Positions 15,863 to 25,119 of a stretch of 39,434 bases of DNA are shown piece after piece. Where the stretch lies: assembly GCA_945889625.1 (NCBI GenBank), contig CAMDCE010000048.1, positions 1-39,434 of the forward strand, in the 5' to 3' direction. This DNA is from Asaia bogorensis (lineage in GTDB: Bacteria > Pseudomonadota > Alphaproteobacteria > Reyranellales > Reyranellaceae). Within the stretch, counting starts at the first letter, position 1. Each line of letters opens with the position of its first letter. The notes under the pieces are model-generated. The model did no database searches, was not told where the DNA came from, and saw only the letters and a list, made by a program, of their open reading frames with translations. A program made the translations under genes and the position numbers.

Positions 15863-17533
15863 ATGAACGAAGGAAACGTTCGCGGGCCGGCGATGGCAGA
15901 TCGCGACGGATCGCTGCATGGCCCCTGGCGCGCGATGCTGGTGGACGATCCCCGGCCCCTGCCGTTTGTCCTGGCGGCGGTCGTGCTGGTCGCCGCCGCG
16001 GGATGGCTCTTGGCTGCGCCCGACCGCATCGTCTCGCGCCAGATGACGTGGGACATGCTGTTCAATCTTGCGGGCGCCTGGCATCTGCACAACGGACATG
16101 TCGCGCATGTCGACTTCCATGACCCGCTGGGCGTGGTCACTTTCCTTCTGACGGCGATCGGATTCCGGCTGACCGGGCCCTCGGTCTGGGGCTTCATCGC
16201 CGGCGAGGTGTTGGCGGCCGCCGTTCTCGGCGGCGCCGCGATCATAGTGGCGCTGACTCGCCTGGCGTTCGTGCCGGGGCTGGTGTTTGTCGCCTTCACC
16301 TGCCTCCTGGTCCTGGCGCCGACCAATGTCGGCGAGAGCGTGAACGTCATCACCTTTGCGATGAGCTATAACGCGATCGGTTGGGCGGCGCTCGGCGTGT
16401 TCAGCCTGATCCTGTTCCTGCCGCCGCGCCGTGCCCTGCTGGACGGCTGGGTCGATGTCGCTGTTGGCGGAGCTCTTGTCCTCGGCCTCTATCATCTCAA
16501 GATCACCTACTTTGGCGCGGCCATGGGCGAACTGGCGGTGGCGCTGGTCGTCAGCGAGCCGATCCGGCGCGTTCGCTGGTGCGTTGCCGGCGTCGCGCTC
16601 GCTGCCTACGCCGTCGCGCCTTACAACTGGGCGTATCTTGGCGACGTGCTGTCGGCAGTCGGCACCGGGGCGGTCAACAGCGACGCGCGTGACCTCGTCG
16701 TGATGGTGTTCGACAACGTGGCCGAACTTGCCCTGGTGGCAATCGCCGGCCTGGCAGCGATAGCCCTGTGGCGATCGGGGCAAGTCTCGGCTCGTCTGCC
16801 TGCGGCAATTGTCATGCTGATCGCAAGCGCCGTCGCGATCATGTCGCAAAACACCCAGGAACGCGGTCTCACGCTCTCCGTCGCGCTCGCCTTCCTGCTT
16901 TACGACCACTTCCGCGGCGACAAGGCCGGAGGCCGCGCGTCGGCTCCATTGTGGGTGTTGCTGGCGTTGCTGATATTTCCGTTGATCACCACGTCGAAGA
17001 AGGCCGCAAGCCTCGCCATCTACCACTGGCAGGCTGTGCAGTCCGACAGGCTGTTCGTGTTCGAGCAGGCGCCGCTGCGCGGGCTTGCGATTCCCGCCGG
17101 GACGCCCAGCCTCCTCGAGGCGGTCGGCCGTCGGCGGGTGGACCATACGATGTTCAACCGCATCCGCGCGGTCGATACCGACAATGAGCAGATCTCGCAG
17201 TTCGAGTATGGTCAGACTCTTGTGGAGGCGGCCACCCTGTTCGCGACACCCGAAAGGCGCGAGGGCACGATGGTCGTCCTCGACCAGATCAATCCCTTGC
17301 CGTTCATGCTGGGGCGCGTGCCGCTGCGGGGCCAAAGTCTCTGGCTCGCCCTGCAGTTTCCGTGGCCGCCCGCGCAGGACATGTTCGCCGACGCCGCTTA
17401 CGTGATGATCCCGAAATTCCCGATCTCCCTCGAGATCACGAGAACAGCGATCGAACGCTACGGGGCCTACCTCGAGGAGCACTTTCCCGCGCGCAGCGAG
17501 TCGGCGAGCTGGTTTCTGCTGGCGCGAAGGTAG
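15863..17533 (+). CDS. Polytopic membrane protein, GT-C-like (intact paralogue)
   Basis: A 556-residue integral membrane protein with about 9-11 hydrophobic segments and a soluble C-terminal region of about 170 residues. The first extracytoplasmic loop has NGHVAHVDFHDPLG, an acidic motif reminiscent of GT-C glycosyltransferases that use lipid-linked sugars; this is suggestive only. The C-terminal region carries NPLPFMLGR, FPWPP, IPKF, ERYGAYLE and HFPARSE, all shared with the broken copy at 10336. ATG at 15863 lacks a clear RBS; ATG at 15893 is an alternative giving an N-terminus closer to the paralogue. The gene is flanked by direct copies of the PhyH 3' end, which suggests it was inserted or duplicated there as a unit. 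Confidence 0.8.
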   Translation: MNEGNVRGPAMADRDGSLHGPWRAMLVDDPRPLPFVLAAVVLVAAAGWLLAAPDRIVSRQMTWDMLFNLAGAWHLHNGHVAHVDFHDPLGVVTFLLTAIGFRLTGPSVWGFIAGEVLAAAVLGGAAIIVALTRLAFVPGLVFVAFTCLLVLAPTNVGESVNVITFAMSYNAIGWAALGVFSLILFLPPRRALLDGWVDVAVGGALVLGLYHLKITYFGAAMGELAVALVVSEPIRRVRWCVAGVALAAYAVAPYNWAYLGDVLSAVGTGAVNSDARDLVVMVFDNVAELALVAIAGLAAIALWRSGQVSARLPAAIVMLIASAVAIMSQNTQERGLTLSVALAFLLYDHFRGDKAGGRASAPLWVLLALLIFPLITTSKKAASLAIYHWQAVQSDRLFVFEQAPLRGLAIPAGTPSLLEAVGRRRVDHTMFNRIRAVDTDNEQISQFEYGQTLVEAATLFATPERREGTMVVLDQINPLPFMLGRVPLRGQSLWLALQFPWPPAQDMFADAAYVMIPKFPISLEITRTAIERYGAYLEEHFPARSESASWFLLARR

Positions 17534-17557
17534 GCCTTTCCGACGAAAGCCTCGGCA

Positions 17558-17621
17558 ATCGCTGGGATGAAGAGCCAAGAGCGACCTGAAGGACTACCAC
17601 CTTCTCGACCTCAGCATCTGA
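17558..17621 (+). pseudogene. Relic of the PhyH 3' end
   Basis: This stretch aligns with 15784-15848, the last 21 codons plus stop of the PhyH gene. The last 40 bases, from CGACCTGAAGGACTAC to the TGA, differ at a single position. The first 24 bases are more degraded and contain a 1-base deletion. It has no start and no gene around it. The remaining bases to 17721 contain no recognisable gene, only CTCAGGATGAC-like sequence common to intergenic repeats. Confidence 0.85.
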
Positions 17622-17721
17622 TTTCCGTCGTCCGCGGCGGAGTAACCTCCGCCTCGAGCCTATACGCTCAGGATGACAGGCGGGGGTTGGGCCTCGTTCG
17701 TCCGCTCCTCCGGAGCAGGTA

Positions 17722-19167
17722 TCAGGTGCCACAATACGTTCGGTAGTTGCGCGAGGCGTTGCCTGGCGGCGGCTGGGCGTAGGCGGCGTATTGCGGGCGC
17801 TCCTCGAAGGGCTTGGCCAGCACCGCGAGCAGCTCCTCGAACGGGGCGTAGTTGTCGTCCTGGATCGCCGCGGCGAGCGCTGCCTCGACCTTGTGATTGC
17901 GCGGGATGTAGACGGGATTGACGGCCAGCATGGCAGCGCGCCGAGCAGCTTCGTCCTGCGGCTCCCGGGCGAGGCGAGCGCGATACCGTGCGGTCCAGCC
18001 ATCGTCCTCGACCATCATCTCGCCATGGCTGAGGCGCCGGAAGGACTGCGTGTAGTCCATGCCGTTGTCGGTCAGGATCTTCAACAGCTCCTGCGCCAGC
18101 ACCGCATCGTCGTCCTGTTCAGTGAACAGGCCGAGCTTGCGGCGCATCCCGGCCAGCAGCGCGCCCGCGAAGTGGCTTGAGAAAGTCGCCAGCGACCCGT
18201 TGGCCTGCGCTATCGCGATATCCTTGTCGTCGGACAGCAGCGGCAGCAGCGTCTCGCCGAAACGCGCCAGGTTCCAGCCGGCGATCTCCGGCTGCTTGGC
18301 GAAGGCATAGCGGCCGTACTGGTCGATCGAGCTGAACACCGTCTCGGGATGGTAGGCGTCCATGAAGGCGCAGGGCCCGTAGTCGATGGTTTCGCCCGCG
18401 ATCGACACATTGTCGGTGTTCATCACGCCGTGGATGAAGCCGACCAGCAGCCATTTGGCCACCAGCTCGGCCTGGCGCGCGATCACCGCCTCGAACAACC
18501 CGCGATACGAGCCGGCATCCGGGTAGTGACGCTCGATCACGTGATCGGCCAGGAGCTTCAGCGCCTCTGTATCGCCGCGCGCGGCGAAGAACTGGAAGGT
18601 GCCGACGCGGATGTGGCTCGACGCAACGCGCGTCAGCACTGCGCCGGGCAGGATCTCCTCGCGCACCACGCCTTCGCCGGTGATCACGGCAGCGAGCGAC
18701 CGCGTGGTGGGAATGCCCAATGCCGCCATGGCTTCGCTGATGATGTACTCGCGCAGCACCGGCCCCAACGCGGCACGGCCGTCGCCCCGCCGGGAAAACG
18801 GTGTCGGACCCGAGCCCTTGAGCTGGATGTCGCGGCGCACTCCTCCGCGATCGACGACCTCGCCCAGGAGAACGGCGCGGCCATCGCCGAGCTGGGGCAC
18901 GAAATTGCCGAACTGGTGGCCGGCATAGGCCAAAGCGATCGGCTCGGAACCGGGGGCCAGGCGATTGCCCGCCAGCATCTCGACGCCGGCGGGACTTGCC
19001 AGCACGTCCGGATCGAGGCCGAGCTGCCGGGCGAGCGCTATGTTGATCTTGACGAGCTTCGGCGCCCGCACCGGCGTCGGCGCAAGGCGTGCATAAAACC
19101 GGTCCGGCAGGCGCGCGTAGGAGTTGTCGAACGGCCAGGCAGCGGGGAAAGACGTGTCGGGTGGCAT
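17722..19167 (-). CDS. selO: SelO/YdiU family protein adenylyltransferase
   Basis: A 481-residue protein of the SelO (UPF0061) pseudokinase family. SelO transfers AMP from ATP to hydroxyl side chains of proteins and is linked to redox and oxidative-stress control. Conserved blocks include YAGHQFGNFVPQLGDGRA, LKGSGPTPFSRRGDGRAALG, REYIISEAMAALGIPTTR, GFIHGVMNTDN and IDYGPCAFMDAY. Most are in the expected order and the length fits bacterial SelO. The start at 19167 (MPPDTSFP) was chosen because family similarity begins about 10 residues later; the frame stays open to 19242 but that part is unlike the family. The C-terminus reads NYRTYCGT, keeping the Cys at the position where eukaryotic SelO has selenocysteine. 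Confidence 0.94.
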   Translation of the reverse strand: MPPDTSFPAAWPFDNSYARLPDRFYARLAPTPVRAPKLVKINIALARQLGLDPDVLASPAGVEMLAGNRLAPGSEPIALAYAGHQFGNFVPQLGDGRAVLLGEVVDRGGVRRDIQLKGSGPTPFSRRGDGRAALGPVLREYIISEAMAALGIPTTRSLAAVITGEGVVREEILPGAVLTRVASSHIRVGTFQFFAARGDTEALKLLADHVIERHYPDAGSYRGLFEAVIARQAELVAKWLLVGFIHGVMNTDNVSIAGETIDYGPCAFMDAYHPETVFSSIDQYGRYAFAKQPEIAGWNLARFGETLLPLLSDDKDIAIAQANGSLATFSSHFAGALLAGMRRKLGLFTEQDDDAVLAQELLKILTDNGMDYTQSFRRLSHGEMMVEDDGWTARYRARLAREPQDEAARRAAMLAVNPVYIPRNHKVEAALAAAIQDDNYAPFEELLAVLAKPFEERPQYAAYAQPPPGNASRNYRTYCGT

Positions 19168-19226
19168 GGTTATTCCGTGTCGATATGGCTCAGTCGCGGG
19201 GAGCACTAATAGGATATGGTGTGCCC

Positions 19227-19406
19227 ATGGCAAATAGCACAAGCGGCAAGCACATGGTGTGGGTTGAAAAGCCCATCGGCACTCGAGTCGGCATCGCCTA
19301 CTCGACCTTCAAGGAAGCCCAGGACCAGTCCATCGCGCTCGAACGCGACGGCTACAAGGTCATCGAGATCGTTCCGACGAGCCTGCCCAAGCCCAACGCG
19401 CTGTAG
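19227..19406 (+). CDS. Small conserved-looking hypothetical protein (59 aa)
   Basis: A 59-residue soluble protein beginning MANSTSGKHMVWVEKP. It has alternating hydrophobic/basic residues and a helix rich in Glu/Gln (FKEAQDQSIALERDGYKV), ending VPTSLPKPNAL. AGGA at 19211-19214 is 12 bases before ATG 19227, but exactly 6 before GTG at 19221 in the same frame, so the protein may start two codons earlier. It is divergent from selO with 59 bp between starts. No family recognised. Confidence 0.62.
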   Translation: MANSTSGKHMVWVEKPIGTRVGIAYSTFKEAQDQSIALERDGYKVIEIVPTSLPKPNAL

Positions 19407-19422
19407 GCTCTCGGACTCCTCA

Positions 19423-19572
19423 TCCTCCCCTTCGCGGAATCCGCGACGGGGAGGTGTCGCCGTCATACGGAGACGGAGGGGTCATGAGTCAGGCTGGGCT
19501 TCCGACCCCGAGCGCCTGTGAAGGCGCAAAGTCGCGTATGACGCGCCACCTCCCCATATGAATGGGGAGGAT
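19423..19572. repeat. MITE-like palindromic element, about 150 bp
   Basis: The two ends are inverted copies. ATCCTCCCC...GGGGAGGTG followed by CGTCATACG on the left reappears reverse-complemented as CGTATGACG...CCACCTCCCC...GGGGAGGAT on the right. Each end is itself a hairpin (CCTCCCC/GGGGAGG, with TCGCGGA/TCCGCGA nested in the left one). The 60-70 bp core codes for nothing visible. A partial relative (CCTCCCCTTCGCGGAA) occurs at 20009-20024. The layout is that of a small non-autonomous mobile element or dispersed intergenic repeat. Confidence 0.65.
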
Positions 19573-19584
19573 AAAGAGAGCGCG

Positions 19585-19950
19585 CTAGCTCTTGGGCGCC
19601 GCCGGCGTGAAGCAGTAGATCGTCCCCAGCTTTTCGCAAAGATGGCTTCGTCCGTCGTTCGCGTAGTCGGGCGGCAGCACGCGCGCCCGGGGGATGACCA
19701 ACCACATGTTTCCATCCCACGCCCGCCAGCTTCCGCTCTCGTCGACGTAGGCCCGTGTCGGGCGGCAGTCGGAGTTGTCGCAGCACGAGGTCTTGGGATT
19801 GTCGGGTGGATTCCAGTGTTTGTAGATGTCGTGCATCTCGGCATGGCCGTCGCCACGCGAGCCGGAGTAATTTCCGCCGCCGCCCGACTGGGCGTGCGCC
19901 ACGGAGGTGGCGAACATGAGGGCCAGGATCAGCCGCAACGATCGTTCCAT
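19585..19950 (-). CDS. Small secreted cysteine-containing protein
   Basis: A 121-residue protein with an N-terminal signal peptide (MERSLRLILALMFATSVAHA, cleavage likely after AHA). A Gly/Ser-rich stretch follows, then a compact domain with HWNPPDN, TSCCDNSDCRPT, WRAWDGNMWLVIP and HLCEKLGTIYCF. The five cysteines and conserved aromatic residues suggest a disulfide-stabilised periplasmic fold. I have seen the pattern H-W-x(n)-CC-x3-DC in unnamed alphaproteobacterial proteins but know no function. It lies beside the MITE-like repeat, whose right end is 12 bp past its stop. Confidence 0.75.
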   Translation of the reverse strand: MERSLRLILALMFATSVAHAQSGGGGNYSGSRGDGHAEMHDIYKHWNPPDNPKTSCCDNSDCRPTRAYVDESGSWRAWDGNMWLVIPRARVLPPDYANDGRSHLCEKLGTIYCFTPAAPKS

Positions 19951-20046
19951 GGCGAGTTAACGGCTTCGCGCGGCCTTGGTTGCAGGGGCAATTGGGCTTT
20001 GGAATTTCCTCCCCTTCGCGGAACCCGCAAAGGGAAAGAGGGCTCG

Positions 20047-21339
<1,293 letters not shown>

Positions 21340-21372
21340 TGAGTTTTCCCAAATCGCCGGCGTTCACACACG

Positions 21373-21406
21373 AAAACGCCTCCCCGGGGCCGATTCCGGG
21401 GAGGCG
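21373..21406 (-). terminator. Intrinsic terminator between the Rieske gene and purA
   Basis: Read on the minus strand, CGCCTCCCCGG and CCGGGGAGGCG pair over 11 bp around AATCGGCC-type loop sequence and are followed by TTTT. It is 61 bp after the Rieske stop and 33 bp before the purA start. Its sequence closely resembles the terminator in the ilvD leader at 31203-31236. Confidence 0.75.
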
Positions 21407-21467
21407 TGAGTGTGGATAGCACTTCCGTCTGGGGCAGGCGAGGCGAAATCGATCCTCAGAGTGACGT

Positions 21468-22808
21468 TCAAGAAACCGCGGCACGCGGCGGATGGATCGC
21501 CGCCGCCAGCGTCTTTGCATAGACCTCCTGCCACGTGCCTTGCTCGGAGGCGCTGGTGAAGTAGCCGCTGCGCGCGCCGCGGTAGACGCCGGGGTCGAGG
21601 GCGCCGGGCGGCGGCGTGCCGCTGTCGCGCAAGGCGCGGGCGGCGAGCAGAAGCCGCCGGCGGGTGCGGGCGATCATCCGGTCGGAGGAGGCGAGGTGCT
21701 CGAAGCCGTGATCGGTGGTCGGACCCATGCTCTCGGTGATCGCCTGGTCCTGGAGGTGGATGCCGTCGATGCCGCTGTAGATCGCATTGTTCGCCTGCGC
21801 CTGGCGGTCGATGCCCCAGTCGTTGCCCTCGTTCATCGCCATGCGCCAGCGCCCGAACCAGTCACTGGTGTTGGGCAGGAACTTGATGTTACCGCGGCCC
21901 GTGCCGCCGATCGGCGTGCCGTCCTTGTAGGCGGGCTGCGGCAGGCTTTGCGCCGAGGTCGCGCGCTTCCACCAGATGAACACGAACATGGTGTGGCCGT
22001 CGTCGAGCGGCACCCAGGCGCGGGCGTGCATGTGGCTCTGGAATTCGCCGTTGGGCGCCTGCGCCCAGCAAGGGAACAGGAAATTGGCGAAGCGCCAGTA
22101 GGTGCGGCCGGGCCCGGCGCTGCGGTAGCCGGCGTACTGCGTGCCCCACGGCGCGTCGGCGACGTGGTATTCGGGCGCCCGGTTGGTGATGGTGTTGTAG
22201 AACGGCTCACTCTCCGGCACGTCCTCGGGCTTGACGTGGCCGCCGTGCAGGAAGCCGAAATGCGCGGTGTCGATCTCGCCTTCGAGCGCCTGCAGCCAGT
22301 TGCAGGAGCGCAGGATCAGGCTGACGTTGATCTCGCCCGGTGGCAGGTCGAGCACCTCGAAGCCGGGCAGGGGCGGCGCCTCATCCTCCCCCTGGCGCTC
22401 GCCCATGTAGACCCAGACGAGGCCGGCGCGTTCGACCGTGCGGTAGGCCCTGGCCTTCACGCGATGCTTGAAATCCTGGTCCTCGGGCACGCTCGGCATG
22501 TCGAGGCAGTTGCCGGCGACGTCGTATTTCCAGCCGTGATAGAGGCAGCGGATGCCGCCCTCCTCGTTGCGGCCGAGGAACAGCGAGGCGCAGCGGTGCG
22601 GACAACGCTGGTCCATCACGCCGACCCGGCCGGCGCTGTCGCGAAAGGCGATCAGTCTTTCGCCGAGCAGCATCAGGCGCAGCGGCGCGCCGTCGCGTTC
22701 GAGCTCCGACGACATCAGCGCCGGCAGCCAGTATTGCCGCATCAATTGGCCCATCGCCGTGCCGGGGCCGACTTGTGTAAGTTCCGCGCCTTCGATCGCC
22801 GTGGTCAT
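21468..22808 (-). CDS. Rieske non-heme iron oxygenase, large subunit (phthalate dioxygenase-like)
   Basis: A 446-residue aromatic ring-hydroxylating oxygenase alpha subunit. The Rieske [2Fe-2S] ligands are Cys69-x-His71 (RCPHRCASLF) and Cys88-x2-His91 (IRCLYHGWKYD). The catalytic domain has the mononuclear iron histidines 183 and 188 in EIDTAHFGFLHGGH, with Asp180 bridging to the neighbouring Rieske centre. The long domain and sequence style are those of phthalate 4,5-dioxygenase-type (class IA) oxygenases, which use a separate FMN/ferredoxin reductase; no reductase gene is in the window. The alpha/beta hydrolase on the same strand upstream may act in the same pathway. The substrate is unknown. 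Confidence 0.9.
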   Translation of the reverse strand: MTTAIEGAELTQVGPGTAMGQLMRQYWLPALMSSELERDGAPLRLMLLGERLIAFRDSAGRVGVMDQRCPHRCASLFLGRNEEGGIRCLYHGWKYDVAGNCLDMPSVPEDQDFKHRVKARAYRTVERAGLVWVYMGERQGEDEAPPLPGFEVLDLPPGEINVSLILRSCNWLQALEGEIDTAHFGFLHGGHVKPEDVPESEPFYNTITNRAPEYHVADAPWGTQYAGYRSAGPGRTYWRFANFLFPCWAQAPNGEFQSHMHARAWVPLDDGHTMFVFIWWKRATSAQSLPQPAYKDGTPIGGTGRGNIKFLPNTSDWFGRWRMAMNEGNDWGIDRQAQANNAIYSGIDGIHLQDQAITESMGPTTDHGFEHLASSDRMIARTRRRLLLAARALRDSGTPPPGALDPGVYRGARSGYFTSASEQGTWQEVYAKTLAAAIHPPRAAVS

Positions 22809-22868
22809 GTGGTTACCTGTGGGTGCTGGCAGAGCCGAGGATAGAGCGGTCGAAAGGCTGCCGCCATC

Positions 22869-23024
22869 TCATCGTAGGCGCTCCGTGGCTCGGTAGCCGA
22901 GCGTCACGCCGACCGTGAAGAACTTGGCGTTGACCTGGTCGAAGAAGCTGCCGGCCAGCAGGTCGAATTCAATCGCCGCACCGCCCGCCGCCTGCGCCCC
23001 GTGGTGCGGGTGTGCGCCGGACAA
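22869..23024 (-). pseudogene. Orphan 3' end of an outer-membrane-type protein gene
   Basis: A 51-codon open stretch ending in TGA, with no start codon or RBS. It translates to a glycine-rich, alternating sequence: GAAIEFDLLAGSFFDQ, then FFTVGVTLGYRATERLR. The pattern is that of the last beta strands of an outer membrane barrel or porin-like protein. It begins directly after, and in the same frame as, the stop of the alpha/beta hydrolase gene. No intact relative is in the window. It is a probable 3' relic; the barrel assignment is by style only. Confidence 0.4.
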
Positions 23025-23816
23025 TCAGGAAGCCGCTGCTCTACGCTCGCCTGAGTGAACGGCCGTCAGCGGTTCATGCGCCCGCAGGAACGTCCTGATG
23101 TGCCGCACCGCCAGCGGGATCTTCTCCTTGATGTCCTTCCACGGATACATGCTGACCTGCGCGTTGGGCGCGAGCATCGCCGATTCCATCGCCACCGCGT
23201 AGGGATGCGGCGGGATGTCGTCGGGCAGCACCAGGAGGGGCGTCTGGCAGGCGCGCACGAAATCGCGTGTCACGGTGAACACGAAATCGCCGGGCGAGCG
23301 GTACATCTTGTTCAGGAAGGCGCTCACCTGCTCCATCGTGATCTCGGGCTGGCGCTTGGCGAAGTCCGGTCCCCAGCCCTTCATGTTGTTATCGTAGAAC
23401 TGGGTCGGCATCTCCGGGCGGTAGCCGCTGGGCTGGGTCAGAACGGCTGCGACCACGCGGTCGGGCGCGCGCTTGATCAGGTTCCAGATGAACGGCCCGC
23501 CGATGCAGTAGCCCAGCACCATGAACTGCTTGATGCCGAGGTGATCCATCAGCCCGATATGGTCGTCGGTGAAGGCGTCCCACGGCCGCTCGGTCTCGAG
23601 CGGGCCGGACGATTGTCCGGCATTGGCGTTGCGCAGGTCCGCAGCGATGCAGCGGTACTCGTTCTTGAACTCCTCCAGGGCGCTGAAGGGGTGGGTGCTG
23701 CTGCCGAGACCGGCGACGGTCGAGTTCAGCCCGCCGCCGGGAATGACCAGCAGGGGAAAGCCGGAGCCGGCCTCCTGGTAGTGGATGCGAACAGGGCCTC
23801 TTTCATAGAACGGCAT
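23025..23816 (-). CDS. Alpha/beta hydrolase with cysteine nucleophile
   Basis: A 263-residue alpha/beta hydrolase. The oxyanion segment is VIPGGG, the nucleophile elbow reads LGYCIGGPF, so the nucleophile is Cys rather than Ser, as in dienelactone hydrolase (GYCLGG). The acid (PDDIPPHPYAV) and a His near the C-terminus are less certain. It could hydrolyse a ring-cleavage lactone, ester or C-C bond. ATG at 23816 (MPFYERGPVRIHY) is chosen because GGGAGG precedes it by 8 bases; an upstream ATG at 23867 would absorb that RBS. It sits upstream of the Rieske oxygenase gene on the same strand, separated by the OMP-like relic. It is divergent from the RND genes. Confidence 0.82.
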   Translation of the reverse strand: MPFYERGPVRIHYQEAGSGFPLLVIPGGGLNSTVAGLGSSTHPFSALEEFKNEYRCIAADLRNANAGQSSGPLETERPWDAFTDDHIGLMDHLGIKQFMVLGYCIGGPFIWNLIKRAPDRVVAAVLTQPSGYRPEMPTQFYDNNMKGWGPDFAKRQPEITMEQVSAFLNKMYRSPGDFVFTVTRDFVRACQTPLLVLPDDIPPHPYAVAMESAMLAPNAQVSMYPWKDIKEKIPLAVRHIRTFLRAHEPLTAVHSGERRAAAS

Positions 23817-23918
23817 GGCAGTTCCTCCCTTGCCCGGCATGCTGCCATGGGGAGGCTTGTGTCTCAATCAGTCCGTCGCGGACTTCACCGCAAACCGGAC
23901 CGGTGCTAGAGACTCCGG

Positions 23919-25109
23919 ATGGCCATAAGCAGGACGCTGCGATCAAGTCTGGGGGCCGTTGCCGTGCTGGCCGCCGTCGCGGCCGGCGGCTATTTCTTCC
24001 AGCAGCATTCCGGCCGCGCCAGGCCCGCGGCCGCCATGACCGGCGCCGCCTCCGGCATTCCCGTGACGACCGCGCTTGCGGAAACCAGGGACGTGCCGCT
24101 GTTCGTGCGCGGCATCGGCACGGTGCAGGCCTACAACCAGGCAGTCATCAAGACGCGCGTCGACGGGGAGATCGTCAAGGTCGTCTTCCAGGAAGGCCAG
24201 GACGTCAAGGAGGGCCAGTCGCTGTTCCAGGTCGATCCGCGGCCGTTCCAGGCCGCCCTCGACCAGGCGACGTCGTCCAAGGAACGCAACGAGTCGCAGC
24301 TCGCCGGCGCCCAGCTCGACCTCGACCGCTACGAGCAGACGTCCGCCCAGGGCTATGAATCGATCCAGCTGCGCGACCGCCAGCGCACCATCGTGGCGGC
24401 GCTCAAGGGACTCATCGCGGCCGACGAGGCCACCATGGTGCGGGCGCGCCTCGACCTCATCTACGCCAACATCCGCGCACCCTTCGACGGCCGCGCCGGC
24501 ACCCGCCTGGTCGACATCGGCAACCTCGTGCAGGCCGCGCAGGCCACCAGCCTGGTGAGCATCACCCAGATCAAGCCGATCTTCGTCACCTTCACCGTGC
24601 CGCAGGACACGAACGACGAGGTCCGGCGGCGCCAGGCGGCCGGCAATCTCGTCGTCATCGCCTATGGCAGCAACGACAGCGAGCTGGCGCGCGGCGAGCT
24701 GTCGGTGATCGACAACCAGATCGACGTGACCACGGGCACGCTGAAGCTGAAGGCGACATTCGCCAACGCCGACGAGCGGCTGTGGCCGGGACAGTTCGTC
24801 AATGTGCGCCTGCAGCTTGCCATGCGCGCCAAGGCGGTCGTCGTGCCGCAGCGCGCGGTGGTGCAGGGGGCCTCCGGGTACTTCCTCTATGTGGTCAAGG
24901 CCGATGGCCCGGCCGGCAAGGCCGGCGGTACCGCCGAACGGCGGGTAATCGAGATCGTGGGCGTTCAGGACGGCATAGCCGTGGTCGAACGTGGCCTCGC
25001 TGCCGGCGAAAGCGTGGTGGTCGATGGCCAGTTCCGCCTGACCGATGGTGCGCGCGTCCGCATCAACGCGCCGTCTGTGCCACCGGCAGCCGCCCCGCCC
25101 AAGGGCTGA
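23919..25109 (+). CDS. RND efflux periplasmic adaptor (MdtA-like membrane fusion protein)
   Basis: A 396-residue membrane fusion protein linking an inner-membrane RND pump to an outer-membrane channel. An N-terminal anchor or signal (about residues 5-28) is followed by the first lipoyl half (VRGIGTVQAYNQAVIKTRVDGEI). The helical hairpin (LDQATSSKERNESQ...QRTIVAALKGLIAADEATM) comes next, then the second lipoyl half (ANIRAPFDGRAGTRLVDIGN), the beta-barrel domain and a membrane-proximal domain. Residues are typical of the MdtA/MexA group. It ends 10 bp before the pump gene, clearly one operon. No outer-membrane channel gene or regulator is adjacent. Confidence 0.93.
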   Translation: MAISRTLRSSLGAVAVLAAVAAGGYFFQQHSGRARPAAAMTGAASGIPVTTALAETRDVPLFVRGIGTVQAYNQAVIKTRVDGEIVKVVFQEGQDVKEGQSLFQVDPRPFQAALDQATSSKERNESQLAGAQLDLDRYEQTSAQGYESIQLRDRQRTIVAALKGLIAADEATMVRARLDLIYANIRAPFDGRAGTRLVDIGNLVQAAQATSLVSITQIKPIFVTFTVPQDTNDEVRRRQAAGNLVVIAYGSNDSELARGELSVIDNQIDVTTGTLKLKATFANADERLWPGQFVNVRLQLAMRAKAVVVPQRAVVQGASGYFLYVVKADGPAGKAGGTAERRVIEIVGVQDGIAVVERGLAAGESVVVDGQFRLTDGARVRINAPSVPPAAAPPKG

Positions 25110-25119
25110 CGCGCCCCCG

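Noticed and set aside
15821..17578. A 585-codon minus-strand frame opposite the membrane-protein paralogue (and a similar one at 10291-11949)
   Set aside because: Both are antisense shadows of the paralogous pair; their mutual likeness follows from the likeness of the sense genes.
21340..21467. An attenuator for purA like that proposed for the ilvD-family gene
   Set aside because: The terminator is similar, but no short ORF precedes it and the Rieske gene ends upstream, so it is simply that gene's terminator.
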